Shown here: positions 33,186-38,520 of the stretch, one piece after another | How the letters are laid out: every line of letters begins with the position of its first letter | Numbering within the stretch: the first letter of the stretch is position 1 | Source of the DNA: a virus | Reading direction: 5' to 3' (one strand) | Virus record (IMG/VR): IMGVR_UViG_3300025151_000114 | Coordinates: 1 to 38,520 of that record | DNA: 38,520 nt | Notes under the pieces: model-generated | Seen by the model: only the letters and a program-made list of their open reading frames with translations | What the model was told of the DNA's origin: nothing | Databases searched by the model: none | Made by a program: the position numbers and the translations under genes

Positions 33186-33225
33186 CTCTCATACTTTTTA
33201 TTACAAGTTCTGCCCTTTTTTACAA
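33186..33225 (-). promoter_or_regulatory. Promoter-like element before scaffold and capsid genes
   Basis: On the minus strand: TTGTAA at 33225-33220, 17 bases, AATAAA at 33202-33197 preceded by TG-T (extended -10), then ATGAGAG at 33192-33186. It begins just after the portal stop, and the 97 bases from it to the scaffold start are otherwise non-coding. The sequence TTGTAAAAAA...TTGTAATAA is shared with the element before terminase, with the two TTG triplets exactly 19 bases apart in both. Confidence 0.55.
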
Positions 33226-33229
33226 CTAA

Positions 33230-35020
33230 CTACTGTGGTGTTCCTTCTTGTCGTCTCTGAACATTGCCTAATCCGTCTTCTTGACCTTCAGCTTGTTCAG
33301 GATTCATAGTCTGGAAAACCATCTCCGCAATCATTTGAGGGTCATACCCCGCCTGCATTGCTTGCATTACCTGTTGTGTAATCTGTGATGCTTTTTCAAT
33401 AGATTTATCTTGTCTATCTTTTTCGATACGAGCAAGAATGACATCTCTATTATCTGGGTTAAACGCTTTGACAATATCTTCTGGTCGAACTAACTCAATA
33501 CCAGGTGCGTATTGTAGTTGCCACTCAGACAACATACGCATTGTTTCGCGTTTTGTTTCTTCGTTGTTTTGCATTTTAGCTTGTATATCTATGTTGAAGT
33601 CCCACGCGAGGTCAACGAACTCCTCTGCTCTAAATGGAACATACTCATACTCAAAGTCATTGTTTGGATTTGGGTCACGCATACGCATCAATCTATCATC
33701 AGTGTAATATTGTATTGCGTTTTGTAACAACGCATAACTTACTTTTTCTATAAAGTGTTCAAACAATACCATCTCGTCTTGGAAGACAACAAGTGAACGC
33801 TGTATCATTGAGTTGACACCACCACTTGTTTGGATACTACCTGAACTCGCTCCTGTGTTAAAGTCAGTCATACCTGTAAAATCATCAATCTCTTTTTTGA
33901 GATATTCCATATAATTCATCAGTGTCATCGGTATATCAGCTACATCGACATTACGGATAACATTTGCTAGGTCTGGATACTTGGATAAGAACACAAGTCC
34001 GAACGCATTACCATACTTACTTATAATTCTTGGGTCAATACCACTACCTTCATACACAATCTTCTGTGGATTCTGGTACAATGTTGCTAATGTACCTATG
34101 ATTGATTGTATTTTGTTTAACATTTTGACATTTGGTAGTATCAATTGTGCATCACTGATACCCCAGAAGTCTTGACGCTGTTCATATTGTCTTAACATAA
34201 TAAATGGAAAGACATTTGGTTGTATTTCTTCGATTTCTTTAATCATTACACCATCTGCAATGTATTTTACACAAATTGTGTAACCAACGCCGTCTTCATT
34301 TGGTTTTTTCTCATAATATGTAATTAAATCTACCACATCTTCTTGATATGAGCTATAATCTCTGTTGTTATAAATTTCACCACGGTCTTCTTGTCCCATT
34401 ATGGCGTTGCCTGCAAAGCTTCTTCGTTCTTCAAACTCCTTTTTCTTTTCTTTGTCGATTGAAGGGTCCATCATTATGTGTTCTTTAGTCGTACGGACAA
34501 AAGTTCCGCAGTATAAAGCTTCTTCGAGTGTAAATGCCTTCGGGTCAACAAAGAATGTAGAGGGTTCGATTTCTTGAACTAATATTTCACCTTGGTATAG
34601 GTGCCCTCTTGTACCGCCAATGTAGTTTTCATCCCATCCGACATACAAAATGCCAGTCCCTAACAATCTGGAAGTACGAATAACCTTTGCAATGTGCTTT
34701 TTCATATTAAGTTTATCAAATAACTGTTCATAAAAGCGTTGCAACATCCATATTTGTGGTTCATTCTCTGGTGCTAACGGTATCAACTCGCCGAGATAGT
34801 CGTCGAGCATCAAGTTACCTGTCTTAAACTTCTTAACTTTGTTTACATAGTTACTTTGTGGTTTTGGTATCCAGCTTGGCATACCGCCTTTGATGGTCCA
34901 CTCTTCGCCACGGTCAAATGAGTCAAGTTCTTTCCATAAGTTGTCTTTCTTATTGCGTCTATATTGTATTGCCTCACTAGCTCTCTGCCATATGTCATTT
35001 ATATTATCTTTGTATGCCAT
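33230..35020 (-). CDS. Portal protein
   Basis: A 596-residue portal of podovirus type. It begins MAYKDNINDIWQRASEAIQY and contains a wing/stem pattern with GTGILYVGWDENYIGG, VQEIEPSTFFVDPKAFTLEE, YCGTFVRTTKEH and a LPNVKMLNKIQSIIG helix. It ends in a glutamine/methionine-rich helical tail (ASQITQQVMQAMQAGYDPQM). I start it at ATG 35020, seven bases after GGAGGT; an in-frame GTG at 35029 overlaps that ribosome site. The start overlaps the 147-residue gene by 17 bases. It forms the dodecameric DNA channel at one capsid vertex and works with the terminase encoded at 36875-38428. Confidence 0.88.
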   Translation of the reverse strand: MAYKDNINDIWQRASEAIQYRRNKKDNLWKELDSFDRGEEWTIKGGMPSWIPKPQSNYVNKVKKFKTGNLMLDDYLGELIPLAPENEPQIWMLQRFYEQLFDKLNMKKHIAKVIRTSRLLGTGILYVGWDENYIGGTRGHLYQGEILVQEIEPSTFFVDPKAFTLEEALYCGTFVRTTKEHIMMDPSIDKEKKKEFEERRSFAGNAIMGQEDRGEIYNNRDYSSYQEDVVDLITYYEKKPNEDGVGYTICVKYIADGVMIKEIEEIQPNVFPFIMLRQYEQRQDFWGISDAQLILPNVKMLNKIQSIIGTLATLYQNPQKIVYEGSGIDPRIISKYGNAFGLVFLSKYPDLANVIRNVDVADIPMTLMNYMEYLKKEIDDFTGMTDFNTGASSGSIQTSGGVNSMIQRSLVVFQDEMVLFEHFIEKVSYALLQNAIQYYTDDRLMRMRDPNPNNDFEYEYVPFRAEEFVDLAWDFNIDIQAKMQNNEETKRETMRMLSEWQLQYAPGIELVRPEDIVKAFNPDNRDVILARIEKDRQDKSIEKASQITQQVMQAMQAGYDPQMIAEMVFQTMNPEQAEGQEDGLGNVQRRQEGTPQ

Positions 35021-35447
35021 CAATATCACCTCCGCGCGTGCTTTCTGGTTCTTTCATTGCTTCGCGCTGTCCACCAAGAGCTGTAATATATTTATATATT
35101 TTACTTTGCTTCAAAACTTCAGGTTTATTGTTTATAATTGCGTCTGCAACCAACTGAACCTCTTTCATTATCTCTGCTCCTTTACCTTCGTTCTCAGGCA
35201 AGTCATAATAACCCATTTTTTGCAGAGATGCTTGAATTTTTGCAACTATTGCGCCTTCTTTTATCTTACCTTGTTGTTCTGGTCCTGTTGCTTTTGACAA
35301 ATCTAGCCCTGAACCTCTGTTCATTGTGTCTTGTTGTGGCATAGGACCAGGCATTGGACCAGGCATAGGCCCTGGCATCGGTCCTTGTGTTGGTTGTGGT
35401 GCTGATTTACCCTTCATTCCTTGCATTTTGCTAAAATAATCTTGCAT
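35004..35447 (-). CDS. Unknown protein with N-terminal DYFSKM motif and GPMP repeats
   Basis: A 147-residue protein. It starts MQDYFSKMQGMKGK, a motif also found at the end of the 54-residue protein encoded at 22545-22709. Four tandem GPMP units follow (residues 22-37), then a helical region (GAIVAKIQASLQKMGYYDLP) and a helix-rich C-terminal half. There is no membrane segment. The ribosome site is TAGGAGG. It lies just upstream of the portal gene and may be a portal- or head-associated protein; a small terminase subunit seems unlikely because no DNA-binding helix-turn-helix is visible. Confidence 0.65.
   Translation of the reverse strand: MQDYFSKMQGMKGKSAPQPTQGPMPGPMPGPMPGPMPQQDTMNRGSGLDLSKATGPEQQGKIKEGAIVAKIQASLQKMGYYDLPENEGKGAEIMKEVQLVADAIINNKPEVLKQSKIYKYITALGGQREAMKEPESTRGGDIDGIQR
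35337..35384 (-). repeat. Tandem 12-base repeat encoding GPMP, four copies
   Basis: The four 12-base copies vary only at third codon positions. Short proline-rich repeats of this kind usually act as flexible linkers and are prone to change in copy number. Confidence 0.85.
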
Positions 35448-35458
35448 TTTGTAGCCTC

Positions 35459-35722
35459 CTACTTGCTAATCTTCCTTGGAAGTCCAAATTCAGGTGCCAT
35501 TCCTGGTGGAAATAGCTCTCCTGGCTTGTAATTTGCCGGTTCTTCCATTGGTTTGTTCATTGTTTCTATCATTTCTTCCAATTGTTTTATTTTTGCTTCG
35601 TAATCTTCTCTTTTAGAAACTTTAAGATAGATTTTAAAACGAGCAGCAACGAGCCCGCCAAGAAGAAAACCGAATAAAAATATAAAACAAAAAGAAAGCC
35701 AATAAAAAAGTTGTTCATACAT
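35459..35722 (-). CDS. Small membrane-anchored protein, unknown
   Basis: This 87-residue protein has one N-terminal membrane segment at about 5-27 (LFYWLSFCFIFLFGFLLGGL), then a basic stretch, a short coiled coil (EDYEAKIKQLEEMIETM) and a proline-rich tail (KPGELFPPGMAPEFGLPRK). The positive residues after the membrane segment predict a cytoplasmic C terminus. The ribosome site GAGGAGG overlaps the end of the HPr-like gene, two bases away. No family was recognised; a membrane-docking or lysis accessory role is possible. Confidence 0.6.
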   Translation of the reverse strand: MYEQLFYWLSFCFIFLFGFLLGGLVAARFKIYLKVSKREDYEAKIKQLEEMIETMNKPMEEPANYKPGELFPPGMAPEFGLPRKISK

Positions 35723-35723
35723 A

Positions 35724-35933
35724 TTATGCCTCCTCTAAAATGCTATAGATTTCATCCATAACATCCATATCATTTGTTATCACATCGATATTATCTATAT
35801 CTACCAGTGACATTACCCCTAGTATCGACTTTGCGTCGACTTGTATAAAGCCTCGTTTGAGGTATACCGCTTGTTTCGTCTTCTGTGCAGCTAATAAAAT
35901 ACTAACTGCTAGGTCTCCATTCATTGTTTTCAT
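35724..35933 (-). CDS. HPr/Crh-like protein lacking the catalytic histidine
   Basis: A 69-residue protein whose central part matches HPr-family phosphocarriers: VDAKSILGVMSL (32-43) aligns with the conserved loop around HPr Ser46, which here is Ser36. The following DNIDVITNDMDVMDEIYSIL fits HPr strand 4 and the C-terminal helix. The N-terminal strand is missing, and the HARPA site with His15 is replaced by NGDLAVSIL, so it cannot carry phosphate from enzyme I. Bacillus Crh is similar in lacking His15 and keeping Ser46. It could therefore be a target or decoy of HPr kinase, or bind a catabolite regulator. The start has GGGGAAAG. It lies in the late packaging block between small unknown genes. 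Confidence 0.7.
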   Translation of the reverse strand: MKTMNGDLAVSILLAAQKTKQAVYLKRGFIQVDAKSILGVMSLVDIDNIDVITNDMDVMDEIYSILEEA

Positions 35934-35942
35934 ACTTTCCCC

Positions 35943-36113
35943 TTATTTTTTGTACGCAGTTTTTGCTGATTCGTAGAAATCTTTTTTAGTTGGTGCGCCT
36001 TTGCTTCCTACTTTTCTAGGTTTCTCGCCTCTTTTTTTCTTTTGGTTTATATTATAGTATAAACCTTTCTTAGCCATACGACCGTCTTTTGTTTTATGAT
36101 AACCTTTTTTCAT
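35943..36113 (-). CDS. 56-residue basic protein, unknown
   Basis: ATG at 36113 overlaps the stop of the 90-residue gene (TAATG), and TAA lies at 35943. The product is lysine-rich, beginning MKKGYHKTKDGRMAKKGLYY and ending KKDFYESAKTAYKK, with a net charge well above +10. There is no hydrophobic core or cysteine. A gap of nine bases separates it from the HPr-like gene. Small basic proteins in this late block may bind DNA or the inner capsid. The frame is supported by its overlap and by filling an otherwise empty 179-base gap. Confidence 0.65.
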   Translation of the reverse strand: MKKGYHKTKDGRMAKKGLYYNINQKKKRGEKPRKVGSKGAPTKKDFYESAKTAYKK

Positions 36114-36385
36114 TACCACTTCACCTTGTCAGCCCAGTATGCTGCTGACATTTTTCCTTTCGCAATATTTTTACCGTGTCTTGCCTTGAAAGACTTTCTT
36201 CTTGCTTTGGACTTCTTGTCCATCTTTTTACCTGCGGTGCTTACACCTTGTTGTCCAAACCTGATGGTTTTGACTTGTTCTCCACTTTTAGCCACAACAA
36301 TATGTGACTTCTTTGGGTGGCCAGGTGTACGCTTTGGTTTATTATAACCGGATACGCCTGCCGCTTTTAATCTACTGTCCGCCAT
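36113..36385 (-). CDS. Small basic phage protein with SFKARHxxNIxKGKxSAAYW motif
   Basis: A 90-residue basic protein. It begins MADSRLKAAGVSGYNKPKRT, continues PGHPKKSHIVVAKSGEQVKT and IRFGQQGVSTAG, and ends ARRKSFKARHGKNIAKGKMS plus AAYWADKVKW. I recognise this as a family that recurs in unrelated tailed phages with this whole pattern conserved, usually near terminase or portal genes; its function is unknown. The ribosome site is GAAGGAGGTC. The high conservation of such a short basic protein suggests a packaging or DNA-binding role. Confidence 0.75.
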   Translation of the reverse strand: MADSRLKAAGVSGYNKPKRTPGHPKKSHIVVAKSGEQVKTIRFGQQGVSTAGKKMDKKSKARRKSFKARHGKNIAKGKMSAAYWADKVKW

Positions 36386-36875
36386 TATTGACCTCCTTCG
36401 TCCATTGGTCGTCTATCATTTGTAGTCTCTCTTTTCTTAACTTGGCTCTAAACTTCTTACGCTTCACTTCACTCTCTGCTTCTACCTTCTTCGCCATCTC
36501 GAGTATCATATCAATCTCTTCTGATGTCAAGTATACAGATAGTTGGTTTTGTAGTTGTAGTTTTCTAAATGCTTCTTTGACATCTAGGTATGCTTGTTTG
36601 AACCAACCGCGTAACCATCTAATAAATAAAGCTAATAAGATTGTTACTAACCATCCTGGTGTGAGAGCGCCTAGTCCCCACCAAAATGCTGTCCATCCTA
36701 GTGCAAAGGATTGGAACGCTGGGTCATCGATAAATGCAACGGCATACATTGGGAAGTTAAATATCAGTAATGCAAGTAGTGCATCGATACCATACTTCTT
36801 AAGAAAATCTATTGCCCATTTAAACCCAGTCCATTTCGCGAGCATCGCGAAAAATTTTTTCATCTTCTCTTTCAT
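36372..36875 (-). CDS. Membrane protein beside terminase, unknown
   Basis: A 167-residue protein. Hydrophobic segments lie at about 27-47 (GIDALLALLIFNFPMYAVAF) and about 55-87 (tryptophan-rich ALGWTAFWWGLGALTPGWLV, then TILLALFIRWL), giving two or three membrane passes. A long charged helical tail follows (DVKEAFRKLQLQNQLSVYLT, MILEMAKKVEAESEVKRKKF). I choose ATG 36875 because it overlaps the terminase stop as TAATG, the pattern used repeatedly here. GTG 36893 would add six residues. Its stop overlaps the 90-residue gene by 14 bases. No family was recognised; it could be a holin or a membrane-associated assembly factor. Confidence 0.6.
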   Translation of the reverse strand: MKEKMKKFFAMLAKWTGFKWAIDFLKKYGIDALLALLIFNFPMYAVAFIDDPAFQSFALGWTAFWWGLGALTPGWLVTILLALFIRWLRGWFKQAYLDVKEAFRKLQLQNQLSVYLTSEEIDMILEMAKKVEAESEVKRKKFRAKLRKERLQMIDDQWTKEVNNGGQ

Positions 36876-38428
36876 TAAAAATCTGTGTACCACCCATCTG
36901 GTACTTCCTCCGTTTCATCTTGTAGTGCCTTTGGCCATTGGAATCCACGCTTGCTATTCCAATTCGCGTTGCTGTTCCCTTCATACACCGCAGCTACCAT
37001 ATTGTCTGGGTCATCTGGTAGTTCCATAATCATATATCTTAGTGCATCCATTGCGTGGTTGTTTGCATCGATTGGTTTCTCGCCACGGTTCTTTGTTTGG
37101 TCGATACTGTTCTCTCTATATTTATATGCGCGTGCTTCTTTAATTGTATTGACACAGTTCGACATTATCTTGAGCTTGTGTAAACTAAAGTAGGTATACA
37201 CTTTCATAATGCCTGGCTCAAGCTGGTTGTTACCTTTCTTAAACCATAACCCATACTCGGCGTAGTGGTTAAAATAACTTCGCATTGTGGTTCCGCCACG
37301 CTTGTCACCAGCAGGGTCTGCAATGACTTGTCCGTACATCAGTCCCGGAGGGACGCGAGATAGTATGGCTTTCATTTTTGTGCTGTGGTAACTTACGGGT
37401 TTCTCTGACTCGTAGTGTTCATCGTAGATGTATAGGATGCCGTCTTCTGGGTCAATCGCGCCAGCCAACATTACCGTTGGGTCACGCAATCCAAAGTCGA
37501 CTGCAAACATTCGTTTCCAATTGGCTGGTATGACAAACGGGTCGACAATGTTATCACCTATTTGTGGGTACACCATACCCTCTGAATAATCAAAGGACCC
37601 ATAGATATACCTTTTAACCCACCAATCGGGTTTCCCCCTACCAATACGAATTTGGAAATCGGGGTCAAGATATTTGTTCTGGTAACTCGAGTGCAAGTGT
37701 GTGGATAGGAACGGGTTGTAGTCGTCCATCCTTGGATACTTCTGATTGCTAAATACCTTATCGGATTTTAACAACACCTCACTTCGTATCCATCCCACAT
37801 CCGGGTTACTACAAACAATACCGAGTAAACGCGATTTTTTTATTTTCGGCCTGTAGACTTTTGCCTTCTCATCGTACACCGTTTCAACAGTGCCATCCGG
37901 TTTTTTGGCATAAGTAATGGCTGCCTTGTTTCTGGTTCTGGCTGTCAGTTCCAAAAACACATCGTACTTCGCGTTACTGGCTTCTTCTAAATAGAACGCT
38001 GATAAGTTTAGACTTCGTATCTTATCCGCATCGTTACTTGGTAGTAGTAAAATCTTATGCCCGTTCTTGAGCGTTATGGATTCACTACCCCTTGTTTTCG
38101 ATTCCGATAAGATATGCGTATGAGGAAGAAACTTATTCAGTTCTAGGTAGGAGGTTTCCTTTAGCATTTGCATCGTTGGAGCCAGCATTGCCGATAGGCC
38201 GTTGGGAACACTGAGTGCGTGGCGTATCAACTCCAACACCGCCGTGGTCGTTTTTCCCGAACCGTATGCACCAAAAATCGCTTTGAATGTGTGTGGGTCT
38301 TGATGAAACGCTTTCTGGTGTGCTTGCGGCACATAGACAATTTCGGCAGCCATACACACATCACACACGCGGTACATTTTGCCATCGGGTTGATTCATTT
38401 TTCCGCTAGCGCAAACTTTGCATTGCAT
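36875..38428 (-). CDS. terL: Terminase large subunit with N-terminal zinc-ribbon-like motif
   Basis: A 517-residue packaging motor. The ATPase has Walker A GAYGSGKT (53-60), Walker B AFYLEE (144-149) and a motif C-like CSNP (about 206-209). The nuclease has AVDFGLRDPT (D311), IADPAGDKRG (D371) and DANNHAMDALRYM (D454, D461). Unusually, the N terminus carries two CxxC pairs (C3-C6 and C22-C25) that could bind zinc and contact DNA or a partner. ATG is preceded by GGGAGGC. It is the first gene of the leftward late block, just downstream of a promoter-like element. No small terminase gene was recognised in the window. Confidence 0.92.
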   Translation of the reverse strand: MQCKVCASGKMNQPDGKMYRVCDVCMAAEIVYVPQAHQKAFHQDPHTFKAIFGAYGSGKTTTAVLELIRHALSVPNGLSAMLAPTMQMLKETSYLELNKFLPHTHILSESKTRGSESITLKNGHKILLLPSNDADKIRSLNLSAFYLEEASNAKYDVFLELTARTRNKAAITYAKKPDGTVETVYDEKAKVYRPKIKKSRLLGIVCSNPDVGWIRSEVLLKSDKVFSNQKYPRMDDYNPFLSTHLHSSYQNKYLDPDFQIRIGRGKPDWWVKRYIYGSFDYSEGMVYPQIGDNIVDPFVIPANWKRMFAVDFGLRDPTVMLAGAIDPEDGILYIYDEHYESEKPVSYHSTKMKAILSRVPPGLMYGQVIADPAGDKRGGTTMRSYFNHYAEYGLWFKKGNNQLEPGIMKVYTYFSLHKLKIMSNCVNTIKEARAYKYRENSIDQTKNRGEKPIDANNHAMDALRYMIMELPDDPDNMVAAVYEGNSNANWNSKRGFQWPKALQDETEEVPDGWYTDF

Positions 38429-38438
38429 AGATGCCTCC

Positions 38439-38475
38439 CTGTCATTATTATTACAACTATATTGTTTTTTTACAA
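38439..38475 (-). promoter_or_regulatory. Promoter-like element before terminase
   Basis: On the minus strand: TTGTAA at 38475-38470, 17 bases, AATAAT at 38452-38447 with an upstream TG-T (extended -10), then ATGACAG at 38445-38439. Predicted transcription starts near 38440, giving a leader of about a dozen bases. The remaining 45 bases to the window edge contain no gene that I can see. It shares TTGTAAAAAA...TTGTAATAA with the element at 33186-33225. Confidence 0.55.
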
Positions 38476-38520
38476 CCGCCTGTCAGCAAAAGATTGTTAT
38501 CACATACACCACACCGTAGC

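Noticed and set aside
35004-35447. The 147-residue gene as small terminase
   Set aside because: It lacks a visible helix-turn-helix and instead has proline repeats and a terminal DYFSKM motif.
36304-37029. A 241-codon rightward frame opposite terminase and its neighbours
   Set aside because: Overlaps three supported leftward genes; the protein has no coherent fold pattern and no ribosome site.
38484-38520. A second promoter further upstream of terminase (TGATAACAAT on the minus strand)
   Set aside because: The same ten bases occur in the lipoprotein promoter region, but there is no TTG-type -35 box at the right distance inside the window and the edge is too close to judge.
1-38520. The window as a complete circular genome
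   Set aside because: Joining the right edge to the left does not supply the missing Walker A half of the helicase, so DNA is missing.
1-38520. UGA read as tryptophan (Mycoplasma code)
   Set aside because: UGA ends the polymerase, resolvase and nrdB genes exactly where downstream genes start, and tryptophan is encoded by TGG throughout.

Overview
The window is most of the genome of a short-tailed (podovirus-type) double-stranded DNA phage. It has one family A DNA polymerase, a fused primase-helicase, a recombination set, a class I ribonucleotide reductase and a complete head/short-tail gene block. There is no tape measure, tail tube or sheath gene. The DNA is AT-rich, genes are tightly packed, many neighbours overlap as TAATG or ATGA, and Shine-Dalgarno sites of the GGAGG type are strong. 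UGA is a normal stop (it ends the polymerase, resolvase and nrdB genes), so the genetic code is the standard bacterial one. The purine-nucleoside-binding lipoprotein with a C-terminal OB-fold region, the strong ribosome sites and the base composition suggest a low-GC Gram-positive or Acholeplasma/Izemoplasma-like Mollicute host. That host call is inference.

Layout. The early/replication block runs rightwards (about 1-11,700): the end of an SNF2-like helicase, an ERF single-strand annealing protein, an unknown protein, a DUF669 protein, a primase fused to an MCM-like AAA+ helicase, DNA polymerase, a 45-residue protein, a RuvC-like resolvase, nrdB, nrdA, and a YqaJ-like exonuclease. A separate rightward unit (11,689-13,460) has its own promoter-like sequence, a pyrimidine-rich leader, a BMP/PnrA-like lipoprotein gene and an intrinsic terminator. 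This is the layout of a phage 'moron'. The late block runs leftwards from about 38,440 to 13,459 and meets the first two units at that terminator. Its order is: terminase, a group of small proteins (including an HPr/Crh-like protein), portal, scaffold, major capsid protein, small capsid-module protein, terminator, adaptor, nozzle, fibres, membrane proteins, two very large likely ejection proteins, and a 13-residue cysteine-rich micropeptide with a near-perfect ribosome site.

How it fits together. ERF, exonuclease, DUF669, resolvase and helicase form a recombination/replication toolkit. RNR and the nucleoside-binding lipoprotein could both raise dNTP supply. A promoter-like pattern (TTGTA, 17 bases, an AATAAT-like box preceded by TG, then ATGAGAG or ATGACAG) stands before terminase, before scaffold/capsid and before the lipoprotein. 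Together with a terminator after the capsid genes it may set a separate high-level capsid transcript.

Limits. The left gene is cut by the window, and there are only 45 bases upstream of the terminase promoter. No small terminase, endolysin, integrase, repressor, phage RNA polymerase, tRNA or CRISPR array was recognised. Functions of the adaptor, nozzle and ejection proteins rest mainly on gene order, size and composition.
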